A stretch of 64,000 nucleotides of DNA from the NCBI RefSeq assembly GCF_020400725.1, contig NZ_JAINVG010000024.1, positions 30,013-94,012 of the forward strand, in the 5' to 3' direction. The notes beneath the pieces are model-generated. The model searched no databases, had not been told where the DNA came from, and worked only from the letters and a program-made list of their open reading frames with translations. The DNA is from Streptomyces sp. NK15101 (GTDB taxonomy: Bacteria; Actinomycetota; Actinomycetes; Streptomycetales; Streptomycetaceae). Positions 24,297-32,036 of the stretch are shown here, piece by piece (the first letter of the stretch is position 1; every line of letters begins with the position of its first letter). The position numbers were made by a program, and so were the translations under genes.

Positions 24297-24701
24297 ATGA
24301 CACCGGTCCAGACGCAGCCCCGTTCGACCCCCGCCGTCCCCGCGACCAGGACGGTGGCCGACACCGTGGACAAGGGAGGACTCCAGGTCGGAGACCACAT
24401 GACGGTCGAGGTGGCCCTGGCCGTCATGGCCGGTGCCCGCGCCGGACGCCTGCTCGTCTGCGACGACGACGGGCTGTGCACCGGGCTGGTCACCCCGGCC
24501 CAGCTCACCGCCGTCCGCGACAGCCCCGCCTATACGGACCGCCTCCGGCTGCGCGACCTGCCCGACGACGGGGCGCCGCGCGCCGGGCACGCCGGGCACG
24601 CCGGGCACGCCGGCAACCATGTCCGGCTTCCCGTCCCGTGTGTCATGGACGAACGGGACGGCGGCCCGGGCGCCCCCGGACCTGTTCTCGCCCTCGCCTG
24701 A
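24297..24701 (+). CDS. CBS-domain-like small protein
   Basis: A 134-residue protein from the ATG at 24297 with AGGAGG 7 bases upstream. The core GDHMTVEVALAVMAGARAGR followed by LLVCDDDGLCTGLVTPAQL resembles one CBS motif, the nucleotide-sensing half-module that normally occurs in pairs; the second half is missing or diverged. Near residue 100 a GHA repeat (three copies, DNA unit GCCGGGCAC at 24582-24616) marks a tract that could vary in copy number. It lies 46 bases after the helicase gene, probably in the same operon. Confidence 0.7.
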   Translation: MTPVQTQPRSTPAVPATRTVADTVDKGGLQVGDHMTVEVALAVMAGARAGRLLVCDDDGLCTGLVTPAQLTAVRDSPAYTDRLRLRDLPDDGAPRAGHAGHAGHAGNHVRLPVPCVMDERDGGPGAPGPVLALA

Positions 24702-24752
24702 ATCCCCGCGCCCTCGCGGAAACCGACCTCTTCCTCTCCCCTGTGAGGCATC

Positions 24753-25064
24753 GTGCGCTGTGTCATCGCCCGCTTCCCCTTCGAGCTCACCAAGAGCGGT
24801 GTCCTGGAATCCATGAAGGGCGTCAAGCCCGAGGAGATCACCGGCGAGTCCGTGATCATCGGTCGCCGCGCCTACCCCGTCAAGCAGGTCGGCGAGGTCA
24901 TCACCCGCCAGGACCGCCGCGACTTCACCGCCGGTGAGGTCCTCCGGGCCATGACCAAGCTCGGCTTCACCTGCCGCGGCCTTCCCCGGACGCCCGCGCC
25001 GCTCCGCGCCTCCGACCCTCTCCAGCACGCCTCCGCGCTGCTCGGGGCCCCGACGGGGGCCTGA
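24753..25064 (+). CDS. SCO5918-family small protein
   Basis: A 103-residue protein from a GTG start, beginning MRCVIARFPFELTKSGVLES. The first ~75 residues (through FTAGEVLRAMTKLGFTCRGL) match, from memory, the SCO5918 family, which sits beside a DEAD-box helicase and a cold-shock gene in many Streptomyces. The Pro/Ala-rich tail is variable. Function is unknown; the association with RNA helicase and RNA chaperone suggests a role in RNA or ribosome handling. A 23-bp hairpin terminates the block downstream. Confidence 0.75.
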   Translation: MRCVIARFPFELTKSGVLESMKGVKPEEITGESVIIGRRAYPVKQVGEVITRQDRRDFTAGEVLRAMTKLGFTCRGLPRTPAPLRASDPLQHASALLGAPTGA

Positions 25065-25140
25065 CTCCGCATACGGACGAACGTGAGGCCGGCATCCGAG
25101 CAGCCAGGAGAGCCCGGCCGAGGCCGTCGACGCACCACTC

Positions 25141-25190
25141 CGGGCAGCACTTCGCCCCGCCGGTCACCCGGCGGGGCGAAGTGCTGCCCG
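25141..25190 (+). terminator. Very strong hairpin terminator
   Basis: A perfect 23-bp stem CGGGCAGCACTTCGCCCCGC... (25141-25163) and its complement (25168-25190), with a TCAC loop. It ends the cold-shock/helicase block 77 bases after the last gene. No T run follows, as is common in Streptomyces. Confidence 0.85.
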
Positions 25191-25668
25191 GCGGGCCTTC
25201 CGTACCCGGAGGGCGGGCGGCGAGTCGTGGGACGACCGGGCCACGGGCGGTGAGGTGTGCCGTCATACCCGCCGCACAGCCGACCGGGATCGATGACCTC
25301 ATTGCCGGACACGCGAAAATCTATCGCGGCCAAGATAGACATTAGGCGTTGATGTAGGTATGTTTTTTCTCGTAACCCAGAGAGACAATGGGGCCTGGCA
25401 GAGATGAACTGCCGGCCGGCAACACACGTGGTCGCAGTACGGAGACCCCGTGGCAAGTGATCGATCGCCGAGGAGGAACGGAGGAACCCGCGCCATCAGG
25501 ATCGCCCGGGAGGAGCTCTCGAGCCCGGGTACCGCAGGACATCGATAGTGAGGTGGTCTCCGGTCAGGCAACCGCGATCCCCGCGCTCCCGACAGCAGCC
25601 GTGTCGGGGCGACGGACACAGGAGGCCGGCGCGATATCAGGGCCGGCAGATGGTGTAGTAGTTCCTTC
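25191..25668 (+). promoter_or_regulatory. Long A/T-containing leader region before the MerR-like gene
   Basis: About 480 bases without a supported gene. An unusually A/T-rich piece (25312-25380) contains AAAATCTATC, repeated AGATAGAC-like words and TATGTTTTTTCTCGTAACC, the best promoter/leader candidate here. A 15-codon frame starting ATG at 25360 (MFFLVTQRDN...) is too short to call. Confidence 0.4.
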
Positions 25669-25700
25669 GGGGCCCTGGTGCCGTACGGCACCAGGGCCCC
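25669..25700 (+). promoter_or_regulatory. Perfect 32-nt palindrome in the leader of the MerR-like gene
   Basis: GGGGCCCTGGTGCC-GTAC-GGCACCAGGGCCCC forms a 14-bp stem with a four-base loop, itself self-complementary. It lies 26 bases upstream of the ATG of the MerR-like regulator. It could be an attenuator, an RNA stability element, or an upstream terminator. A similar hairpin preceded by GTAGTAGTTCCTTC has, from memory, been seen upstream of small Streptomyces regulators. Confidence 0.6.
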
Positions 25701-25726
25701 TCGACGCGTTCCGCAGAGAGGTGCAA

Positions 25727-26068
25727 ATGACAGCAGACGACTCGTACGACCGTCTCGACGACGACGACTACCCCGCCTACACGATGGGCCGGGCCGCCGA
25801 AATGATCGGCACCACCCAGGGCTTCCTCCGTGCCATCGGAGAAGCACGCCTGATCACCCCGCTGCGCTCCGAGGGCGGCCACCGCCGCTACTCCCGCTAC
25901 CAGCTGCGCATCGCCGCCCGCGCCCGGGAACTCGTCGACCAGGGAACCCCGATCGAGGCCGCCTGCCGCATCATCGTCCTGGAAGACCAGCTCGAAGAAG
26001 CCCAGCGCATCAACGCCGAGTACCGCCGCGCAGCGGCTCAGCAGTCCGATCACCCCGCTGCCGGCTGA
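25727..26068 (+). CDS. MerR-family regulator
   Basis: A 113-residue protein beginning MTADDSYDRLDDDDYPAYTM, then a MerR-type winged helix: GRAAEMIGTTQGFLRAIGEARL (helix-turn-helix) and the wing TPLRSEGGHRRYSRYQL. A helix (LRIAARARELVDQGTPIEAA) and a short coiled coil (ILEDQLEEAQRINAEYRRA) for dimerisation follow. There is no effector domain and no cysteine, so it is not a metal sensor of the classic type. The start at 25727 lies behind a GAGAGG site. Many Streptomyces carry several copies of this regulator, often near cold-shock genes; its targets are unknown. Confidence 0.88.
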   Translation: MTADDSYDRLDDDDYPAYTMGRAAEMIGTTQGFLRAIGEARLITPLRSEGGHRRYSRYQLRIAARARELVDQGTPIEAACRIIVLEDQLEEAQRINAEYRRAAAQQSDHPAAG

Positions 26069-26205
26069 AGCGGTTCCAGGCGATCGACGGGCACGGCACG
26101 CACGAGATGCCACGCGATCAGCACCGGGCCGCGAACGGACGGGCCCTTCGCTTCTCCCGCGGCGTCGGTGGAATCCGCTCGGAGAGGCGCGGCGCCCGCC
26201 GCACC

Positions 26206-27383
26206 ACGCCCACCGGGCACGTGACCTCCTACGGGTACGACGCGGCGGGCCGCCTCACGACGCTGACCAGCGGCACCCGCCGGATCGCCTTCGCCCACGA
26301 CCCGGTCGGCCGTGAGGTGCGCCGGTCCATCGGCGGCGCGGCCGGCCCGGACGGCTCACTGACACTGGCCTCCGTCTGGGACGAGGCCGGCCGGCTGACC
26401 GAACAGCAGCTGACCGCCGGCGCCCGCACCGTCAACCGGCGTGCCTACGCCTACCGCGCCGACGGACACCTCACCGCGCTGGACGACGCCCTGCGCGGCT
26501 CCTTCCGCTACGCCCTCGACGCCGCGAGCCGGGTCACCACGGCCCGTCGCCCTCACCTGGGACCACCGCGGCGTACGGCCGCTGTCCCAGACGGAACGCG
26601 TGCTCGCGGCGGACGCCTCCCAGGAGGTGTTCGACGAACGCTTCTTCGCCATCGCCGCCGACCTCGTCGGCACCCCCACCGAACTCGTCTCCGAGTCCGG
26701 CGACATCGCGTGGCTCACCCGCGCCACGCTGTGGGGCACCACCACCTGGTCCAAGAACGGCACCGCCTACACCCCGCTGCGCTTCCCCGGGCAGTACTTC
26801 GACTCCGAGTCCGGCCTGCACTACAACCTGCACCGGCACTACGACCCCGCGACCGCCCGCTATCTGACGCAGGACCCGCTCGGACTCGCGCCCGGCCCCG
26901 ACCCCTCGGCCTACGTGCACAACCCGCACACCTGGGCCGACCCCCTGGGCCTCGCCCCCTACGACCCGCTGCGCGAGGGGGTACACCTCGTCGCCGGCGT
27001 TCGAGCGGGACCCCTACCACCCCGACGTCGTCGAGGAGCGCATCCGCAAGGACCGTGAGCTCCACGGCATCAAGGACCCCGCCGACAAGGGCATGATCGG
27101 GGCGAACGGACCCCAGATCACCAGCAAGCCCCTGTGGAACCAGGGGCCGTACCGGATCGACGTGGAGAATCCCAACCCGGGCCAGCGGCCGGGACAGCTC
27201 CACTTCCAGGATCAGAGCAACAAGGGCGCGAAGTACCGGTTCGACTTCGAGTCCGGGAAGTTCGAGGGTCTTCCTCGAAGCATCGAGAAGTCCGTGGGCA
27301 GCAATCCCGGCTTCATCGCCGGCATCAGGAAGGGTCTCGCCGCACTCGGCGAAGGGCAGACGTGCGCACCAACCAGTGGATGA
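26206..27383 (+). pseudogene. RHS/YD-repeat protein remnant with polymorphic-toxin-like C-terminus
   Basis: Three successive frames together spell the C-terminal part of an RHS protein. YD repeats run from about 26221 (SYGYDAAGRLTTLTSGTRR). There is a frame change near 26545 into the RHS core (LRFPGQYFDSESGLHYNLHR, then YLTQDPLGL and NPHTWADPLGLAPYD). A further frame change near 27000 leads into FERDPYHPDVVEERIRKDRE and a C-terminal domain with RPGQLHFQD and KYRFDFESGKFEGLP. That last domain resembles, from memory, polymorphic toxin type 24. The N-terminal ~1000+ residues and any signal are absent. The final part is intact and overlaps the next gene, a likely immunity protein. Confidence 0.75.
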
Positions 27384-27883
27384 GGAAGCTCCTCGCAGAC
27401 GCGGACCTGGCCGGTCTGTCCTCGTCGGACATCCCTCCGATGTTCCAGGAGGTGGTCGAGCGGGGCTGGTCGGTGACGGGGAGCGGCGCGCGGGTGCTGA
27501 CCGACCTCCGGCCCGACACGGCGGGGTCCTACTTCGATCGTCTGACGGAGGAGACCACCCTCAACGGCCGTGGGATGACGGACTACGACCTCTCCGCCGA
27601 ACCCGCCGCCGCGGACGAACGCGCGAACGTACTGCTGCGCCGATGCCTCGCGTACGCCGCCGGCTGCCTGCGGGCAGCACGGGATCACTTCGGCGACGAC
27701 GAGGTGCGGGCGTACGTCTCGCTGTCCCTGGGCGGCCTCGACGACGACCTCCTGACCGCCCAGGTCACGTTCTGCACACCACTGCCGGACACCGCGCCCT
27801 ACATCGCCGACCTCGAGCAGGTGCGGGACGCCGCCGTGGCGGAACTCTCCGTGCGTGATTGTCCGGACGGGGCGGCGGCATGA
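27362..27883 (+). CDS. Candidate immunity protein for the RHS C-terminal toxin
   Basis: A 173-residue acidic protein from a GTG at 27362, overlapping the last 22 bases of the RHS remnant. It begins MRTNQWMRKLLADADLAGLS and contains FQEVVERGWSVTGSGARVL and a beta-rich C-terminal part (AYVSLSLGGLDDDLLTAQVT). No family is recognised with certainty. Small acidic proteins starting inside or right after an RHS toxin gene are normally the cognate immunity factors. It appears intact, as expected when an orphan toxin end is kept by the need for protection. Confidence 0.6.
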   Translation: MRTNQWMRKLLADADLAGLSSSDIPPMFQEVVERGWSVTGSGARVLTDLRPDTAGSYFDRLTEETTLNGRGMTDYDLSAEPAAADERANVLLRRCLAYAAGCLRAARDHFGDDEVRAYVSLSLGGLDDDLLTAQVTFCTPLPDTAPYIADLEQVRDAAVAELSVRDCPDGAAA

Positions 27884-28021
27884 CGGGACGGCCGTGCCGC
27901 GACATGCCGGTGGCGGCGGTGGACAGCGGTCACCAGGGGATTCGCCGAAGGCGGCCGGAGTAGTCCCGCCGACGTCTGTTTCCGCAGGTCAGACCCGCCC
28001 TGCCGGAGAAGCGGCGGGTGA

Positions 28022-28065
28022 TTCCCAAGCCTATGGCGCGGATCCGCTTCCCGTCGTCCGCTCTT
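28022..28065 (+). repeat. Decayed copy of the tRNA-Gly 3' half (att-like, copy 3)
   Basis: TTCCCAAGCCTATGGCGCGG...TTCCCGTCGTCCGCTCTT is a mutated version of the repeat at 21753-21804, followed by the same type of hairpin (GAAGCCCCGGGCC...GGGGCTTC). Copies 2 and 3 also share the non-tRNA left flank GGTGA, suggesting that they come from related element ends. No tRNA could be made from it. Confidence 0.65.
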
Positions 28066-28146
28066 CGCGGGAAGCCCCGGGCCGGCGACCCGGGGCTTCG
28101 TCGTCGGCCCGTCGTTCCCGAACCGGTGGGCCTCACCGCGGCGGCG

Positions 28147-28914
28147 TCAGCGAGAGGACCACCAGGTCGAGGGCGCCGCGGCGGTGTAGCCCAGCGACTC
28201 GTACAGCGGCCTGCCCAGCTTCGAAGCGGTGAGCGTGGCCGGCAGGTCCGCCAGGTGGGCGAGGGAGCCGAGCATGACGGCCCGGCCGACGCCACGCGAC
28301 CGGAAGGCCGGCGAAGTGCCGACCCAGTAATGGCTGCCGACGCCGTCGTCCACGACGCTGACGCCGGCCCCCGCGGCCACGCCGTCCCGCACGGCGACGA
28401 ACACGTCCACGCCCGGCTGCTCGATCAGCGCCGTCGGGAACAGCTCGCCGGGGCGGTAGGGCTGGAATCCGTCCAGCTCGAAGCCCTCGATCACGATCCG
28501 CTCGGCCGCCTGCAGGTCTTCCGGCCGCCGCACCCGGATCACGTCCAGCGCCGGTTCGTCGACGGGCCCGGCCGGGCGCAGCATGACCGGCATCTGCCAG
28601 CTGCGCATGCCCAGGTGGCTCAGGTCGGTCGAGCCGAACGGATCCTCGGCGTTCACCGGGCCTGTGGCCCGGCGCACCAGCTCGCTCACCTCGGCCAGTT
28701 CGCCCGGGTCGAGGGCCGGCTCCTGGATCAGGATCCGCAGGCCGGCGCGCACGCCGCCGTCGACCGCGACGAATCCGTGGCGGCGGATGACCTCGTGTCC
28801 CCGGCTTCGGCCGGTCGCGGTCCAGAAGGCGGCGGAGTTGCGGGCCTGACGCGTCGGAGCCTCGGCCAGGGCCACGGACAGGGGTCGGCCGGCCGACGTC
28901 GATCGTGTTGTCAT
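28147..28914 (-). CDS. GNAT-family N-acetyltransferase
   Basis: A 255-residue protein from the ATG at 28914 (MTTRSTSAGRPLSVALAEAP). The C-terminal GNAT fold has the acetyl-CoA loop RSRGVGRAVM preceded by HYWVGTSPAF and followed by KLGRPLYESLGY, the usual end of the domain. The N-terminal ~100 residues form an extra alpha/beta domain, as in two-lobed Streptomyces GNAT proteins. Substrate unknown. The gene stands alone between the third tRNA-derived repeat and a DUF4239 gene. Confidence 0.85.
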   Translation of the reverse strand: MTTRSTSAGRPLSVALAEAPTRQARNSAAFWTATGRSRGHEVIRRHGFVAVDGGVRAGLRILIQEPALDPGELAEVSELVRRATGPVNAEDPFGSTDLSHLGMRSWQMPVMLRPAGPVDEPALDVIRVRRPEDLQAAERIVIEGFELDGFQPYRPGELFPTALIEQPGVDVFVAVRDGVAAGAGVSVVDDGVGSHYWVGTSPAFRSRGVGRAVMLGSLAHLADLPATLTASKLGRPLYESLGYTAAAPSTWWSSR

Positions 28915-29091
28915 TGCGCCTACGGTACTGCGCAACTTCCCGCTCGCAGGGGCCAATTGCACACGAGCCGACTGGGCCGTCCGCGCGGCCGGCCGGGCCG
29001 CCGGATGCCGTGGCTCGCGGCTCGCGGCTCGTCCCGACCGGCTCCCCGCCTTCGGCCGGAAGCGGCCGCAGTGCACCCGGTCCGAAGTCGA

Positions 29092-30015
29092 TCAGGGGCG
29101 CGCCGAGTCCGGGGAACCGAGGGCCCGCGGGACAGGGGCGCCGGTCCGGCCGGGTTCCGGGCCCGCGCTCATGCGGGCGCCGTGGGCGTCGCAGGGCAGG
29201 GGGCGGCCCGGGTGGTCCGCGGCGAAGTCCTCGCCGATGTCGGCCACGGTGTCCTCCATGGCCGTGCTGGAGACGTGGATCTGTCCGGAGAACGGCCGGT
29301 CGATGTCCTCGATGAGGAGGAGGGATCCGGTGAAGAGTCCGGCCAGGACGAAGAGCAGCACGAGGTGGGAGGGTCCGCGCCTGGCCGGCAGTCCGAACGC
29401 GAAGGCGCCGATGGTGGCGGCGAGGGCGACGACCATGAACCAGTAGACGACGGGCGGGATCGCCGGGGCGGCCTCTGACAGCCGGGTCTGGCGGGCCACC
29501 GAGCGCTCGTCGTCCGCGTCGACCAGCAGGTCGAGGGTGCCGGCGTCCGTACGGGCCAGTTCCTTGAAGTGGCGGCGGAAGTCCGAGGACCAGACGGACA
29601 CTTCGGGGGCCTTCTCACCGTTCTTGTCCATCTGCGGCCACTCGTACGCGAGGATGGCGCGCGCGTAGCAGACGGCGTCGGCCTGGATCCGTTCCCGCTG
29701 GGGTTCCGGGGCGTAGTCGGCCACCTCGTAGAGCTGGTCCACCCGGTGCGCCTCGGCGCCCACGGCCTGGCCGGCCGTGCCGAACGACTCCGCGGCCACG
29801 ACGATCACGAAGGCGACCAGGAGGACGGCGAGCGTCTCCAGCGGGCTGATCAGGTCGCTGATGGGCGCCGTCTCCTCGTCGGCGTCCTCGGGCGCACGCC
29901 GGCGCCGGTAGTGGTTCGCGGCCAGTCCGATGGCGAGCGCGGCGGCCATCGCGGCGATCGTGAGGATCGTCAGCACGGTCGGGTCCCAGGGGTCGGTCGG
30001 TCGTCTTCGGGTCAC
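29092..30015 (-). CDS. DUF4239 (bestrophin-like) membrane protein
   Basis: About 307 residues from a GTG at 30015 behind a purine-rich site. Two membrane helices lie near the N-terminus (VLTILTIAAMAAALAIGLAA; LETLAVLLVAFVIVVAAES), then a ~120-residue soluble loop with EPQRERIQADAVCYARAILA, and two more helices (VVYWFMVVALAATIGAFAFG; LVLLFVLAGLFTGSLLLIED). This is the layout of DUF4239 proteins, distant relatives of bestrophin-like channels. The Pro-rich tail is variable. Function unknown. Confidence 0.82.
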   Translation of the reverse strand: MTRRRPTDPWDPTVLTILTIAAMAAALAIGLAANHYRRRRAPEDADEETAPISDLISPLETLAVLLVAFVIVVAAESFGTAGQAVGAEAHRVDQLYEVADYAPEPQRERIQADAVCYARAILAYEWPQMDKNGEKAPEVSVWSSDFRRHFKELARTDAGTLDLLVDADDERSVARQTRLSEAAPAIPPVVYWFMVVALAATIGAFAFGLPARRGPSHLVLLFVLAGLFTGSLLLIEDIDRPFSGQIHVSSTAMEDTVADIGEDFAADHPGRPLPCDAHGARMSAGPEPGRTGAPVPRALGSPDSARP

Positions 30016-30167
30016 CCCCGCCCCCCTCAGACGATCATGCCGGGCGCCCTCGGGCGAGACGGGCCGGGCCCGGGCTGCTCCATGTGGAGCCACCACACCC
30101 GCGACAGGAGCCGTCGGCCGTCACCGGAACGGATCGCGAGCAGCGCCGCCACGGCCGGGACTCGCTT

Positions 30168-30215
30168 CCCTCCGGGTGGGGCGTCCCTCCGGGTGGGGCG
30201 ACCCTCCGGGTGGGA
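30168..30215 (+). repeat. 17-bp tandem repeat, nearly three copies
   Basis: CCCTCCGGGTGGGGCG(T/A) occurs at 30168-30184 and 30185-30201, with a partial third copy at 30202-30214. It lies in the intergenic region between the DUF4239 gene and the aldo/keto reductase promoter. Confidence 0.8.
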
Positions 30216-30258
30216 AGGGAGCACGAAGCCACTGAAGAGCGAGCGCGGGATTCCACTC

Positions 30259-30282
30259 CTTGCATTAACCCGCGCATGCAAG
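30259..30282 (+). promoter_or_regulatory. Inverted repeat in the aldo/keto reductase promoter
   Basis: CTTGCAT (30259-30265) and ATGCAAG (30276-30282) are perfect 7-base arms separated by 10 bases, in a locally A/T-rich stretch 103 bases before the reductase start. A dimeric repressor is the likely reader. No regulator gene is adjacent. Confidence 0.55.
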
Positions 30283-30384
30283 TATTGTCTTCACATGTAA
30301 GGCGCGCCTGCACTTGAATGCGGCGCTCGTACGACGACGGGTCGCCCCCGTCTCCCACCCCCACATCCCGCAAAGGCACTCCCC

Positions 30385-31395
30385 ATGTCGCTCAAGCACA
30401 TCCTTCCCGGCCGCCTCGGCTTCGGCACCGCCCCGCTCGGCAACATGTTCCGCGCCATCCCCGACGAGGAGGCCCGCGCCACCGTCGAGGCCGCCTGGGA
30501 CCACGGCATCCGCTTCTACGACACCGCCCCCTTCTACGGCGCCGGCCTCGCCGAGGAGCGGCTCGGCGAGGTCCTCGCCGGCAAGCCCCGCGACGAGTAC
30601 GTCCTGTCCACCAAGGTCGGGCGGGTCGTCCTCGACGAGCACGAGACCGACGTCCCGGACTTCGGCGAGAAGGGCGGCCTGTTCGAGCACGGCAACCCGA
30701 ACAAGATCCTCCACGAGTGGACCGCCGAGGCCACCGAGCGCTCCATCGAGGGCAGCCTCAAGCGCCTGGGCACCGACCGCCTCGACATCGTCTGGGTCCA
30801 CGACATCGCCCAGGACTTCCACGGCGACGCCTGGCTCGGCAAGTTCGAGGAGGCCCGCACCGGCGCCTTCCGCGTCCTGTCCCGGCTGCGCGACGAGGGC
30901 GTCATCAAGGCCTGGGGCCTGGGCGTCAACAAGACCGAGCCCATCGAGCTCACCCTCGCCCTCGACGAGCCGCAGCCCGACGGCTTCCTCCTCGCCGGCC
31001 GCTACACCCTCCTCGACCACGGCCACGCCCTGAACCGCCTGCTGCCCGTGGCCCAGGAGCAGGGCGTCGACATGGTCGTCGGCGGCCCGTACAGCTCCGG
31101 CATCCTCGCCGGCGGCACCCACTTCGAGTACCAGCAGGCCCCGGCCGAGATCATCGAGCGCGTCGGCAAGCTCAGGGCCCTGGTCGCGAAGCACGGCGTG
31201 AGCATCAAGGCCGCCGCGCTGCAGTTCTCCCTCGCCCACCCCGCCTCCGCCGCCGTCATCCCCGGCGCCACCCGGCCCAGCCGCATCGCCGAGGACACCG
31301 CGGCCCTGAACGAGACCGTCCCGGCCGCGTTCTGGACCGAGCTGCGCGCCGCCGGCCTGGTCAGCCCGGCCGCCCCGCTCCCGGACAACGCCTGA
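30385..31395 (+). CDS. Aldo/keto reductase
   Basis: A 336-residue NADP(H)-dependent reductase of the aldo/keto reductase superfamily, resembling D-threo-aldose 1-dehydrogenase/L-fucose dehydrogenase. It shows GRLGFGTAPLGNMF near the start, the catalytic Asp/Tyr segment HGIRFYDTAPFYG, the Lys in VLSTKVGR, and the His in DIVWVHDI. The cofactor end has GATRPSRIAED. It is followed by a small SRPBCC protein gene 49 bases later, so the two are probably co-transcribed. Substrate unknown. Confidence 0.92.
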   Translation: MSLKHILPGRLGFGTAPLGNMFRAIPDEEARATVEAAWDHGIRFYDTAPFYGAGLAEERLGEVLAGKPRDEYVLSTKVGRVVLDEHETDVPDFGEKGGLFEHGNPNKILHEWTAEATERSIEGSLKRLGTDRLDIVWVHDIAQDFHGDAWLGKFEEARTGAFRVLSRLRDEGVIKAWGLGVNKTEPIELTLALDEPQPDGFLLAGRYTLLDHGHALNRLLPVAQEQGVDMVVGGPYSSGILAGGTHFEYQQAPAEIIERVGKLRALVAKHGVSIKAAALQFSLAHPASAAVIPGATRPSRIAEDTAALNETVPAAFWTELRAAGLVSPAAPLPDNA

Positions 31396-31444
31396 CCTTC
31401 ACGTCCCCCTCCCCCACTCCCCCCACAGCGTCAGGAGCACCGCC

Positions 31445-31864
31445 ATGGCTTCCACGTCCGTCTCCCGCGTCGTCCCCGCCTCCCCCCAGCAGGTGTGGAA
31501 CCTGATCGGCGGCTTCGACGCCCTCCCGGACTGGCTTCCGTACATCCCCGAGAGCACCGCACTCGAAGGCGGCCGGGTCCGCCGTCTGACCAACCCCGAC
31601 GGCGACGTCATCATCGAGCGCCTGGTCGGCTTCGACGAGGCGGAGCGCCATTACAGCTACGCCATCCTCGAAGCGCCGTTCCCGGTCGACGGCTACGTCT
31701 CCACCCTCCGCGTCCACGCGGTCCCCGGCCGCGACGACCTCGCCGAGGTCCAGTGGTCCGGCCGCTTCCACCCCAGGGGCGCCACCGAGCAGGAGGTCGT
31801 CGAGCTGTTCACCGGCATCTACGCCGACGGCCTCGACGCCCTGCACGAGACCCTCGCCGCCTGA
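31445..31864 (+). CDS. SRPBCC-family (polyketide cyclase-like) protein
   Basis: A 139-residue START-like protein: MASTSVSRVVPASPQQVWNL, GFDALPDWLPYIPES, then antiparallel strands and a C-terminal helix EQEVVELFTGIYADGLDALH. The fold makes a deep hydrophobic pocket; members include polyketide cyclases, dehydrases and lipid-binding proteins. Co-directional with the aldo/keto reductase upstream, which suggests a common small-molecule substrate. Function not determined. Confidence 0.88.
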   Translation: MASTSVSRVVPASPQQVWNLIGGFDALPDWLPYIPESTALEGGRVRRLTNPDGDVIIERLVGFDEAERHYSYAILEAPFPVDGYVSTLRVHAVPGRDDLAEVQWSGRFHPRGATEQEVVELFTGIYADGLDALHETLAA

Positions 31865-32036
31865 CACCGACGGCACTCTCCGCCTGACACCGACGGCCCC
31901 ACTCGTTCGGCCCGGACACGCCCCGCGCGCCCGGGCCGCGGTGCGCGGTACGGGTGGCACGCGTTGCGAGGCGCGTCGGCCCGTCGGATCGTGAGCCCAT
32001 GACGATCGACGGCAGGCCCCTGAACGGCGCGTTCAC

